DNA of 39,819 nucleotides, from contig JALWTA010000040.1 of the NCBI GenBank assembly GCA_027082955.1, positions 1 to 39,819 of the forward strand, given 5' to 3'. Made by a program: the position numbers and the translations under genes. Below, in pieces: positions 25,814 to 33,452 of the stretch (position 1 is its first letter; every line of letters starts with the position of its first letter). The stretch comes from Sulfurovum sp. GTDB lineage: Bacteria > Campylobacterota > Campylobacteria > Campylobacterales > Sulfurovaceae. Below the pieces are notes generated by a model, which worked only from the letters and a program-made list of their open reading frames with translations, was not told the DNA's origin and did not search any database.

Positions 25814-26032
25814 TTACCCAATATCCAGCCCATCCCAGAACTCATCATAGTCAAGATTGGTCATGGAGGCATCCTCCTCTATACCTTTCTCGATGAGCTT
25901 CTGCTGTTCCTCTTCAAAATAGCGCTGGAGTGCCTCTTCAAGCATGGTGTTGATGTCTTTGTCCAAGAGCTCTGAAAAAGCTTGTAGATTTTCAACCGTG
26001 TCGGGTTTGAGTGTAATGGTAAAATCGTTCAT
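25814..26032 (-). CDS. Small ribbon-helix-helix-like protein coupled to MoxR
   Basis: A 72-residue acidic protein. The N-terminal 45 residues have the alternating strand and two-helix pattern of a CopG/Arc-type fold (FTITLKPDTVENLQAFSELLDKDINTMLEEALQRYF). The C-terminal tail NLDYDEFWDGLDIG looks like the toxin-binding tail of type II antitoxins. No toxin gene follows. Its ATG overlaps the stop of the MoxR gene by 4 bp. It may be an orphan antitoxin or a regulator of moxR. Confidence 0.65.
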   Translation of the reverse strand: MNDFTITLKPDTVENLQAFSELLDKDINTMLEEALQRYFEEEQQKLIEKGIEEDASMTNLDYDEFWDGLDIG

Positions 26033-27045
26033 CCTGCATGCATCCTGTTCAGTATTTTCTCTCTTTCGGTTGGGCCGTTCTCTTTAGGCAGCGGCACCTG
26101 TTCGAGTATAATATCGATGATCTGATCTACCGTCGTACCGTTGAGTGTGGTGTGCTGGCTGGGAACGAGCCTATGTCTGAAAATATCATGTATTACATCG
26201 TGAATATCTTCTACCAAGACCTTGTTTCTGCCTTTAAGCCATGCCCTTGCCTGCGCACACCTTTGCAGGGCTATTGTCCCTCTTGGACTGATACCCACAT
26301 CAATCATAATATCGAGCTGCTTGCTGTAACGCAGCGGATAACGGGTAGCATAGACCAGTTCGACAATATAGTGTCCCATATCATCATCTACTTCAACGGA
26401 GGCTACCTCTTTTTGTGCTGCAAAGATGATCTCCTGTGAGAGTTTTTCGTGAACCGTTTTAGGATGAAACGTCTCATCCTGCAGCAGTTTGAGCATCTGA
26501 AACTCTGACTCCATCTTCACATAGTCTATCTTGACATGCATGAGAAAACGGTCTTTCTGCGCTTCTGAAAGCGGGAAGGTTCCCTGTTGTTCAATGGGGT
26601 TTTGTGTTGCCATGACAATGAAAAGCTTTGGCAGTGCAATGGTCTGCCCCGCAACACTCACCTGTCGCTCCTCCATCGCCTCAAGCATGGCAGACTGTAC
26701 CTTTGCCGGAGCCCGGTTGATCTCGTCAGCCAATATAATATTTCCAAATATGGGACCTTTATGCAGACGAAATGCCCGCTTCCCATTCTCCTCATACAGA
26801 CGCTCTTCGCCAATCACATCCGAAGGTGCAAGGTCAGGGGTGAACTGAATGCGTGTGAAGTGTGCTTCAATATGTTCCGCCATCGACCGTACCGCGCGGG
26901 TCTTGGCAAGCCCCGGAAGCCCCTCGACCAGCAGATGCCCGTTTGCAAGCAGTCCCATGACCATCCGCTCGACAATATGCTCCTGTCCGATGACCGATTC
27001 ATTCATGTGCTTTTGCAGCAGCGCTATCCCCTCTTGTGCTGTCAT
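26029..27045 (-). CDS. MoxR family AAA+ ATPase
   Basis: A 338-residue ATPase from ATG 27045, which has AAGGAG 5 bp upstream; the frame runs 10 codons further up. Walker A is GLPGLAKTRAV, Walker B is ILADEINRAPAKVQSAMLEAMEE, sensor 1 lies in ATQNPIEQQGTFPLSEAQKDRF, and the lid domain is at about 235-338. MoxR proteins act as chaperones, often with DUF58 and VWA proteins encoded next door. Those partners are missing here; the only cotranscribed gene is the small RHH protein. Confidence 0.92.
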   Translation of the reverse strand: MTAQEGIALLQKHMNESVIGQEHIVERMVMGLLANGHLLVEGLPGLAKTRAVRSMAEHIEAHFTRIQFTPDLAPSDVIGEERLYEENGKRAFRLHKGPIFGNIILADEINRAPAKVQSAMLEAMEERQVSVAGQTIALPKLFIVMATQNPIEQQGTFPLSEAQKDRFLMHVKIDYVKMESEFQMLKLLQDETFHPKTVHEKLSQEIIFAAQKEVASVEVDDDMGHYIVELVYATRYPLRYSKQLDIMIDVGISPRGTIALQRCAQARAWLKGRNKVLVEDIHDVIHDIFRHRLVPSQHTTLNGTTVDQIIDIILEQVPLPKENGPTEREKILNRMHAG

Positions 27046-27167
27046 ACACGCTCCTTCTGTTTCATAAGCCCCCACTATGCATCGATCCGTGCCAATTGCG
27101 ACTGCATCGTGTAAACATATGGGTTAAAATATTGTAGCATATTCATACGGAACTTATGGAGAGTCGT

Positions 27168-28196
27168 ATGAGAAAACTGTTTATCTACTTTTGTTTCGCT
27201 CTTTTACTACTCACACAGACACTCTCCGCAAAAGACTACACCAAAAAAAGAGATGTTCAAAAATTCATCCGCCACATGGCAAAAACACACCATTTCAGCA
27301 AAAAAGAGCTGACCCGGCTCTTCTCCCATGTGCGCTACCAGAAAAAGGCACTGGCTGTTTACGTACCTTCGCTTCGCCCCAAGATCAGAAAAACCTACAC
27401 AAAGCCGAGAAAAAAACAGGGTTCATGGGACAGATATGAGCATGTCTTTCTCAAAGAATCGAAAGTCAAAAAAGGGGTAGCCTTCATGCACCAACAGCGC
27501 CACTGGCTGCAAAAGGCCTACCGGCGCTACGGGGTCGAGCCTGAGTACATTGCCGCCATCATCGGCATAGAGAGCCACTATGGGGTCAACCGCGGGAAAT
27601 TCCCCGTTTTTGATACCCTGACCACACTGGCATTCGAGAAGAACAGACGGCAGCGTTTCTACCGCAAAGAGCTTGAAGCCTTTTTGCTGATGACACGACG
27701 CGAAAAGGTCAACCCCAAGAATGTCAGAGGCTCTTACGCAGGGGCGATAGGACTTGGACAGTTCATGCCAAGCAACTACCTGCACTATGTGGTGGACTTC
27801 AACGGTGACGGCTTCCACCAGATGAACAACTACGCCGATGCTATCGGCAGTATTGCCCACTACTTCAAACGGCATGGATGGAAAAAAGGGATGCCGGTTG
27901 CCACAAGAGTACACTACTCCGGCAACCGTTACAGAGGACACAGAACAGGCTACACCCACGCCTACCGAAGAGTATCCCTCAAAGGGATCGCCCCAACGTC
28001 ATACTTTCCTTACAAAGGCAAAGTACACCTCATCAAACTCTCCAGAGCAAACTACGACGAACTCTGGTACGGTACAAAAAACTTCTATGTCATCACCCGC
28101 TACAACCACAGCGCCTACTACGCCATGGCAGTACACCAACTGGCACAGCGGCTGAAAAAGGCGTATAAGAAGCATTATGGGAAGATATTGCGGTAG
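27168..28196 (+). CDS. Lytic murein transglycosylase, MltB type
   Basis: A 342-residue exported protein from ATG 27168, which has GGAG 6 bp upstream; an ATG four codons earlier is worse placed. Signal peptide: RKLFIYFCFALLLLTQTLSA. The catalytic Glu lies in IIGIESHYG, and GAIGLGQFMPSNYLHYVVDFNGDG and ADAIGSIAHYFKRHGW are MltB hallmarks. It cleaves peptidoglycan glycan strands forming anhydro-muramic ends. No lipobox, so it is probably soluble in the periplasm. Confidence 0.93.
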   Translation: MRKLFIYFCFALLLLTQTLSAKDYTKKRDVQKFIRHMAKTHHFSKKELTRLFSHVRYQKKALAVYVPSLRPKIRKTYTKPRKKQGSWDRYEHVFLKESKVKKGVAFMHQQRHWLQKAYRRYGVEPEYIAAIIGIESHYGVNRGKFPVFDTLTTLAFEKNRRQRFYRKELEAFLLMTRREKVNPKNVRGSYAGAIGLGQFMPSNYLHYVVDFNGDGFHQMNNYADAIGSIAHYFKRHGWKKGMPVATRVHYSGNRYRGHRTGYTHAYRRVSLKGIAPTSYFPYKGKVHLIKLSRANYDELWYGTKNFYVITRYNHSAYYAMAVHQLAQRLKKAYKKHYGKILR

Positions 28197-28224
28197 TGTT
28201 TTGAAAACATAAGTCACATACTTG

Positions 28225-28680
28225 CTATAAACGTTGAAACATCTCCTCAACTAAATGTTGTGAAATTCTATAGCCATGAGCCCTTGCATCCTCCAAAAAC
28301 TGTTTTGCCTCTTCTGCAGTAAGATAGGATTTTTTGATATTCAGATAGATCACACCCAACAATCCTATGATGCTAATACCCTCCTGCAAGGCTATCTTAC
28401 GTCCTTTTTTCTCATCGATGATAGGCGGCATCTTTAACTCAAGTGCCAAAGCGATCGCTTCACTCTCTCCGGCATCAAGCAGCATCGTGAGTGTGTCGAG
28501 TTTATCACAGGGGTGTACTGCTTTTACTTCCATAAATGCAGGCAACGTGATCTCTTTTTTTGCAGAGATCTCATCATAGACTGCTTTTGGAATGTAGACT
28601 TTTTCAAAAAGGTTTGAAAGCAGTTCCAAACGCTGCAGATCAAAAAGAATAATCAGTGTCGTACTGTCACTGATGATCAT
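28225..28680 (-). CDS. PIN-like DUF3368 protein, probable toxin
   Basis: A 151-residue protein with a PIN fold of the DUF3368 type: N-terminal IISDSTTLIILFDL (first Asp), DAGESEAIALALEL (central acidic helix), IIDEKKGRKIALQ and IIGLLGVIYL. PIN toxins are metal-dependent ribonucleases. Start overlaps the antitoxin stop by 4 bp, the order antitoxin then toxin being typical. Confidence 0.82.
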   Translation of the reverse strand: MIISDSTTLIILFDLQRLELLSNLFEKVYIPKAVYDEISAKKEITLPAFMEVKAVHPCDKLDTLTMLLDAGESEAIALALELKMPPIIDEKKGRKIALQEGISIIGLLGVIYLNIKKSYLTAEEAKQFLEDARAHGYRISQHLVEEMFQRL

Positions 28681-29000
28681 AGAAATTTTTCCATCGCTTT
28701 CATATCATCTTCAAAATCGTACGATACAACATCTATACCCATGGCTGAGAGCAGTTTCATCACTTTCTTTTTGGGTATCTCCAGTGCCTGTGCCACCTGA
28801 CCAAGGCTCAATAGCCCCTTTTGGTATGCATCTATCATCAAAGAGGTCTTCAGCCCTTCGGTGATGATACTGTCATGAAACGAAAGTGCCAAGCCTATGG
28901 GCTTGGAGCGTTTGGTGATCATGGTGTACTCATCTGCCTCAAGTGAACGGGTCAATATGGCGGGATTGACTTGCAAATCTTTGATGCCTATGGTCTTCAT
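28677..29000 (-). CDS. UPF0175-type antitoxin with Phd-like N-terminus
   Basis: A 107-residue protein. The first half (KTIGIKDLQVNPAILTRSLEADEYTMITKRSKPIGLAL) looks like a Phd/YefM DNA-binding antitoxin fold. The second half (GLLSLGQVAQALEIPKKKVMKLLSAMGIDVV) is the UPF0175 helix-turn-helix segment. It precedes and overlaps the DUF3368 toxin gene. A TATAAT box (minus strand, 29030-29035) with TTAAAA 17 bp before it is a plausible promoter. Confidence 0.78.
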   Translation of the reverse strand: MKTIGIKDLQVNPAILTRSLEADEYTMITKRSKPIGLALSFHDSIITEGLKTSLMIDAYQKGLLSLGQVAQALEIPKKKVMKLLSAMGIDVVSYDFEDDMKAMEKFL

Positions 29001-29035
29001 ACTATACCTTTATACTTACTTTTGATAGTATTATA
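28999..29035 (-). promoter_or_regulatory. Promoter and possible autoregulatory dyad of the PIN/UPF0175 module
   Basis: On the minus strand, TATAAT (29035-29030) lies 17 bp after TTAAAA (29058-29053). The arms ATACTAT (28999-29005) and ATAGTAT (29025-29031) are inverted repeats flanking the start region, with a 19-bp gap, fitting repression by the antitoxin or the complex. Confidence 0.4.
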
Positions 29036-29067
29036 GCATACATTGGAGTGACTTTTAAAAATAATCC

Positions 29068-29350
29068 GGAATCAGAGACTTTAGTCCTGAACATAGCGAG
29101 GCTAAAGCCATCGTTTCCTCTCAAAACCCTATTCAAAAGTGTCTTGGAATCGGAAACTTTAGTCCCGAACATGGCGAGGCTAAAGCCATCGGTTCCTCTC
29201 AAAACCCTATTCAAAAGTGTCTTGGAATCGGAGACTTTAGTCCCGAACATGGCGAGGCTAAAGCCATCGGTTCCTCTCAAAACCCTATTCAAAAGTGTCT
29301 TGGAATCGGAAACTTTAGTCCCGAACATGGCGAGGCTAAAGCCATCATTT
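29068..29350. repeat. 78-bp tandem repeat array, 3.6 copies
   Basis: Units begin at 29068, 29146, 29224 and 29302, exactly 78 bp apart; the last stops after about 45 bp. Units two and three differ at one base, unit one at a few more. Each contains GGCTAAAGCC and an inverted pair CTTTAG/CTAAAG that could form a stem. Because 78 is a multiple of three, open frames run through on both strands, but no ribosome site or homologous protein is seen. It fills the 360-bp gap between the TRAP gene end and the antitoxin promoter; nothing else is visible there. Confidence 0.95.
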
Positions 29351-29362
29351 CAACGCTCAGCG

Positions 29363-31234
29363 CTACCTCCCAAACAGATGGATCAGATCGGGAAAGAGCA
29401 CAATGATCAAGAGCGCCAACACCTGCAGCCCGATAAAGGGCACCACCCCTTTGTAGATATCTGCCGTACTTACTCTGTCACCTGCTGCCCCTTTGAGGTA
29501 AAAGAGTGCGAAACCAAACGGCGGTGTGAGGAAACTTGCCTGCAGGTTCATGGCAATGAGTATGGCAAACCAAACAGGGTCGATACCGAAACTGGCAACG
29601 ATGGGCACCAAGATAGGCACGACCACAAAAGCAATCTCAATGAAGTCGATAAAAAATCCAAGCGCAAAGATGACCGCCATCGCAATAAAGATAAACGCCC
29701 ATTTGCTGCCCACATCACCCGTAAAGAACTGCAGCGCCATATCGCCGCCGCCAAGTTCGTTGAAGACCAGCGAAAATGCCGTAGCGCCAATGAGGATCAT
29801 AAAGATCATCGCAGTAAGCTTCACCGTCTCAACTGCCGCATAGCGTAGCAGTGAAAATGAAAAGACACGGTTATAGGCTGCCAATGCCATCGCACCGACT
29901 ACCCCAACTGCTGCCGACTCGGTCGGGGAGGCGATACCGGCAAAGATACTCCCCAGCACCGCGCCGATGAGCAGCAGCGGCGGGATGATGGCTTTGAGCG
30001 CACTCCTCAGCACCACGCTATAGGGTTTGTCTGAGACAATGGCAGGGGCAGCATTTGGTCTGAGCCATGCAAAGAGCAGAATGTAGAGGATGTAGAGCAC
30101 GATCAACAGCACTCCCGGTACCACTGCCGCCTTAAAGAGATCACCCACACTCAGGTGCATCTGGTCACCCAGTACGATAAGCACGATAGAGGGCGGTATG
30201 AGCTGTCCAAGCGTGCCGCTGGCCGCGATGGAGCCGCTGGCAAGCGTAGGTGCATAGCCCTGCTTGAGCATGAGTGGCAGTGCAATGAGGCTCATCATCA
30301 CCACCGATGCACCGACAATACCCGTACTTGCTGCCAGTATCGCGCCTACAAGCACCACCGAGACTGCCAAGCCGCCACGCACCGAACCAAAGAGCTGCCC
30401 CATGGAGTGCAGCAACTCCTCTGCCATCTTCGACTTCTCCAAGATCAAGCCCATGAAGATAAAAAGCGGTACCGCCATAAGCGTAATATTGCCCATGATG
30501 CCGTAGGTACGGTATGGCAGCATCTCCAGTACATGCAGCCCCACCTCGTCAGAGATCAGTGCAAAAAAGAGCGCCGTCCCGCCAAAGACAAACGCCACCT
30601 GAAAGCCTGCAAGCAGCAGCACGAGTGCCATTGCAAACATCAAAAAGACCGGATCGACCCAGAATGCCATGCGGTTGTACCATGCCATGTAGACCAAAAT
30701 ACCAAGCAACACCACGATGCCAAGTATGCGCCACAGCATCTTTTTGTGCTCAAGCTGATGGTAGGCTTTGAGCACTTCACTGAGTGCCTGTACCATCAGC
30801 AGCACAAACGAGAGCACCAGCACCGACTTGATGACCCACCTTGCACCAAGCCCGCCCGGATCGGGTGATACCTCATGCTGCAGGTAGCTTTGCAGTGCCA
30901 TATCGTATGCATCGAAGGTAAAAAGTGCTGCAAACGGCAAAAGCAGCAGCAACATGGAGAGGATCTGAATGATATGCTTTGCATCATGCCCGTAACGGTC
31001 AAAAAAGATATCCACCCGCACATGCTTGCCATGCTTAAGCGCATAACTCAGCCCCAACAAAAAGACGGCATCATACAGATGCCACTCCACCTCCTGAAGG
31101 GCAATAGAACCGGCACTGAAGAGATAACGCATCATCGCATCATACGCCACAAGCAGCGCCAAAAGTGTCACCAGCACAGCTGCAAGCAGCCCCGCATATT
31201 TGCTGATACGGTCAAGGTAGTAGGAGAGCTTCAT
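29363..31234 (-). CDS. TRAP transporter permease, fused small and large subunits (DctQM)
   Basis: A 623-residue membrane protein. Residues about 1-165 are a DctQ-type four-helix small subunit (LQEVEWHLYDAVFLLGLSYALKHGKHVRVDIF). After a linking helix, residues about 190-620 are a DctM large subunit (ALVLLLAGFQVAFVFGGTALFF, VPLFIFMGLILEKS, GIVGASVVMMSLIALPLML, ASGTLGQLIPPSIVLIVLGD, GIASPTESAAVGVVGA). TRAP systems import organic acids with sodium. The DctP binding protein is absent nearby. Start abuts the stop of the thioredoxin gene. Fused QM proteins are common in this phylum. Confidence 0.95.
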   Translation of the reverse strand: MKLSYYLDRISKYAGLLAAVLVTLLALLVAYDAMMRYLFSAGSIALQEVEWHLYDAVFLLGLSYALKHGKHVRVDIFFDRYGHDAKHIIQILSMLLLLLPFAALFTFDAYDMALQSYLQHEVSPDPGGLGARWVIKSVLVLSFVLLMVQALSEVLKAYHQLEHKKMLWRILGIVVLLGILVYMAWYNRMAFWVDPVFLMFAMALVLLLAGFQVAFVFGGTALFFALISDEVGLHVLEMLPYRTYGIMGNITLMAVPLFIFMGLILEKSKMAEELLHSMGQLFGSVRGGLAVSVVLVGAILAASTGIVGASVVMMSLIALPLMLKQGYAPTLASGSIAASGTLGQLIPPSIVLIVLGDQMHLSVGDLFKAAVVPGVLLIVLYILYILLFAWLRPNAAPAIVSDKPYSVVLRSALKAIIPPLLLIGAVLGSIFAGIASPTESAAVGVVGAMALAAYNRVFSFSLLRYAAVETVKLTAMIFMILIGATAFSLVFNELGGGDMALQFFTGDVGSKWAFIFIAMAVIFALGFFIDFIEIAFVVVPILVPIVASFGIDPVWFAILIAMNLQASFLTPPFGFALFYLKGAAGDRVSTADIYKGVVPFIGLQVLALLIIVLFPDLIHLFGR

Positions 31235-31555
31235 CTATAATCCTGTCAACATCTCATAGGGACGTTTTAGCTGCTCAGTCATTTTATGCAGACTCACTGC
31301 CCTGCCTTCCCGTACAAACTCCCGCCCGTCAAGGAAAACGATCATCGTTGGAACAGAGAAGACTTGAAAATGTGCCGAAATTTTAGGGTTTTCATGTGCA
31401 TCGAGATAAATCTGCTTTATTTTTGGAAATTCCTTGTCAAAGAGTTCTTTGAATTTCGGTCTGAGCGCATGGCAGACATTGCAGTTCTCCCCTGAGAAAT
31501 AGAGAAGTACCCCTATCTCCTCTTGGATGGTTTGTTGTAGTTGTTCTAATGTCAT
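31235..31555 (-). CDS. Thioredoxin-like protein with CNVC active site
   Basis: A 106-residue single-domain thioredoxin fold. The active site is FSGENCNVCHALRPKF (CNVC instead of CGPC) and the cis-Pro loop is FSVPTMIVF. No signal peptide, so cytoplasmic. Its stop codon is followed at once by the TRAP permease ATG, so they are one transcript. AAGGA lies 9 bp before the ATG. Confidence 0.88.
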   Translation of the reverse strand: MTLEQLQQTIQEEIGVLLYFSGENCNVCHALRPKFKELFDKEFPKIKQIYLDAHENPKISAHFQVFSVPTMIVFLDGREFVREGRAVSLHKMTEQLKRPYEMLTGL

Positions 31556-31585
31556 ATTATTTATTCCTTTTTTAAATATATCTTC

Positions 31586-31903
31586 TTATTGAAACCGCAT
31601 ACACAGTACATCAATCACTTTGGATTTCAACGTTTCATCCAGCACTGCCATCTTCTTCTCAAGCCTTTGTTTCGAGAGAGTACGTATCTGATGGCAAAGC
31701 AGTATCGCCTCTTTGTTCTCCAAAGAGATGAGTACCTCATTTGGGTAGACCCTTCTGCCTTTTTTACGGGAAGTAACGGGAATAACGGTCACAATATCCA
31801 TCTGGTTTTCAATATCGTTTGAAACCACAAGCACAGGTCTGTGCCCTGCCTGTTCCCTTCCTACTGTCGGATTGAGATTTGCCCAGTATATCTCAAACTG
31901 CAT
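31586..31903 (-). CDS. mazF: MazF/PemK family toxin
   Basis: A 105-residue endoribonuclease of the MazF/PemK fold. Family landmarks are IYWANLNPTVGREQAGHRPVLVVSND, VTVIPVTSRKK, LCHQIRTLSKQRL and a final helix. The Arg and Ser/Thr residues used in catalysis are present. It cleaves mRNA at short sequence motifs unless bound by its antitoxin. Its start overlaps the antitoxin gene by 11 bp. Confidence 0.92.
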   Translation of the reverse strand: MQFEIYWANLNPTVGREQAGHRPVLVVSNDIENQMDIVTVIPVTSRKKGRRVYPNEVLISLENKEAILLCHQIRTLSKQRLEKKMAVLDETLKSKVIDVLCMRFQ

Positions 31904-32141
31904 CTACTTCCCTGTCCGCATATTTGAAATCTTCCTCTATCTGTTCTATCTCTTTCATTACCATCGGGTCTTGTGCCATTTGTGCAATCTGCTGTCTGTA
32001 ATTCTCTCTTTTCATCGTCTCAAGTGTATTTTGCAAAGAGCTTGATACCAGCTCTGAGAAGTTTTTAAAGTGTTCCAGTATCCCCTCTTTTTTCAATGCC
32101 AAAAAAAGTTCTTCATCAATGGAAACGGTTTTTCTAAGCAT
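31893..32141 (-). CDS. MazE-type antitoxin
   Basis: An 82-residue protein from ATG 32141, 6 bp after AAGGA; an upstream ATG at 32174 is unlikely because it overlaps the operator. The N-terminal LRKTVSIDEELFLALKKEG looks like a ribbon-helix-helix DNA-binding segment, and the C-terminal part is a long acidic helix (VMKEIEQIEEDFKYADREVDAV) as in toxin-binding tails. It neutralises the MazF encoded just downstream and probably represses the operon. Confidence 0.82.
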   Translation of the reverse strand: MLRKTVSIDEELFLALKKEGILEHFKNFSELVSSSLQNTLETMKRENYRQQIAQMAQDPMVMKEIEQIEEDFKYADREVDAV

Positions 32142-32153
32142 GGCAGATCCTTT

Positions 32154-32184
32154 GTATGATATATTGTCATACATAATATCATAC
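32154..32184. promoter_or_regulatory. Operator-like inverted repeat of the mazEF module
   Basis: GTATGATAT (32154-32162) and ATATCATAC (32176-32184) are perfect 9-bp arms with a 13-bp spacer, 12 bp upstream of the antitoxin ATG. The position suits an autoregulatory site that covers the promoter. Confidence 0.65.
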
Positions 32185-32264
32185 TTTTAGATGTATGTCA
32201 ATAAAATCACCTCTCCAATCTTGAGGGGAACATGTGGGGCATCTTGTGGGATATTACACAAAAT

Positions 32265-32594
32265 TTATAGTGCAACAAACATAGAACACCGGCTAAGTCT
32301 CTCCCGCCCGAAGGTATCCATCAACCTCTCTTGATCGAGTTTGACATAGCGGTGGACTTTGCGGTAGAGGTGTTTGATGTCCTCTTGATAAGAGAGCGCA
32401 TAGAAGTCCCTCTCAAGTACTTCAAGGTCGAGGATGTTCTGTCGGCAGCGACTGCGCTGCATGCGATTGAGGCGAAGTGAGGCTGCTTCTGTGTTGAGTC
32501 TGCGCTTGAGATGGTGCAAACGGCCAAAAAAGGAGCGAAGCTCGCTTTCAAGCTCTTTGGTCGTACAGCAGTCAATCGATGTAAGATAGTACAT
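32265..32594 (-). CDS. Small basic hypothetical protein
   Basis: A 109-residue protein, mostly helical and rich in Arg, Leu and Glu (LHHLKRRLNTEAASLRLNRMQRSRCRQNIL). I do not recognise it. Translation is well supported: AAGGAG 5 bp before the ATG and a TATAAT box (minus strand, 32634-32629) upstream. It has no gene partner: mazE begins about 120 bp later. Alternative start TTG in another frame is rejected. Confidence 0.7.
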   Translation of the reverse strand: MYYLTSIDCCTTKELESELRSFFGRLHHLKRRLNTEAASLRLNRMQRSRCRQNILDLEVLERDFYALSYQEDIKHLYRKVHRYVKLDQERLMDTFGRERLSRCSMFVAL

Positions 32595-32628
32595 AGCAAC
32601 TCCTTTTGAGAGAAATCGGCTTTAAGCT

Positions 32629-32634
32629 ATTATA
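32629..32634 (-). promoter_or_regulatory. -10 box of the small basic protein gene
   Basis: Minus-strand TATAAT about 35 bp before the ATG at 32594. No good -35 box was found. Confidence 0.4.
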
Positions 32635-32675
32635 ACACAAAGCCAAATATAGTAACGCATTAAACTATTTAGGAG

Positions 32676-32681
32676 TATAAT
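32676..32681 (+). promoter_or_regulatory. -10 box of the YebC gene
   Basis: TATAAT in AGTATAATACG, 30 bp before the ATG at 32712; AAAGGA precedes the start codon. Confidence 0.5.
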
Positions 32682-32711
32682 ACGTGCAAAATTGACAAAA
32701 GGATACAACCG

Positions 32712-33452
32712 ATGGGTAGAGCGTTCGAATACCGTAAAGCAGCAAAAATGAAGCGTTGGGGCACCATGTCCAGACTCTTCCCAAAACTAGGAAAGGTCAT
32801 TACCATGGCAGCCAAAGAGGGAGGATCTCCCGATCCTGACATGAATGCCAAACTGCGTACAGCGATCCTTAATGCAAAAGCGCAGAATATGCCAAAAGAC
32901 AACATCGAAGCAGCGATCAAGCGTGCCTTCAACAAAGATGCAGCTGATATCAAAGAGATCACCTATGATGTCAAAGCACCCTACGGTGTGCAGATGATCG
33001 TCGAGTGTGCGACAGACAACGGTACGCGAACCGTTGCCAATGTAAAAGCGATCCTGCGCAAGAACAATGCCGAGATGCTCACCTCAGGCTCACTCAACTA
33101 TATGTTTACCCGCAAAGCGGTCTTTATCATCGATAAAACGGAGGATATGGATGTCGAAGAGCTTGAGCTGGAACTGATCGACTACGGACTTGAAGAGATC
33201 GAAGAGGATGTTGAACCACAAGAGAACAGTGAAGACAAGCCAATCTTGAGAATCTACGGTGAGTTTACCTCTTTTGGTGAACTGAGCAAAGCCTTTGAAG
33301 AGCGTGGCATTGAGCCAAAGAAATCGACACTTGAGTACATCGCCAATACACCGATCGAACTGGATGAAGAGAAGCTTGAAGAGATAGAAGAGCTGATTGA
33401 AAAACTCGAAGAGGATGACGACGTACAGACTGTCTATACCAACATCAACTAA
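32712..33452 (+). CDS. YebC/PmpR family protein
   Basis: A 246-residue protein of standard YebC length. The N-terminal region is unmistakable: [38 protein letters not shown], then [19 protein letters not shown]. Central [28 protein letters not shown] and GSLNYMF also match. The family includes transcriptional regulators, and some members assist ribosomes stalled at proline stretches. The stop overlaps the convergent acnA gene by 8 bp. Confidence 0.96.
   Translation: MGRAFEYRKAAKMKRWGTMSRLFPKLGKVITMAAKEGGSPDPDMNAKLRTAILNAKAQNMPKDNIEAAIKRAFNKDAADIKEITYDVKAPYGVQMIVECATDNGTRTVANVKAILRKNNAEMLTSGSLNYMFTRKAVFIIDKTEDMDVEELELELIDYGLEEIEEDVEPQENSEDKPILRIYGEFTSFGELSKAFEERGIEPKKSTLEYIANTPIELDEEKLEEIEELIEKLEEDDDVQTVYTNIN

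Noticed and set aside
29002-29328. A repeat protein of 108 codons on the minus strand
   Set aside because: It exists only because the repeat period is a multiple of three; a frame is open on the other strand too and there is no start signal.
29068-29350. CRISPR array
   Set aside because: Units are contiguous, 78 bp, with no spacers and no cas genes nearby.
29048-29848. A 266-codon plus-strand frame through the tandem array
   Set aside because: The first half is the 78-bp repeat translated, the second half is antisense to the TRAP permease; no ribosome site.
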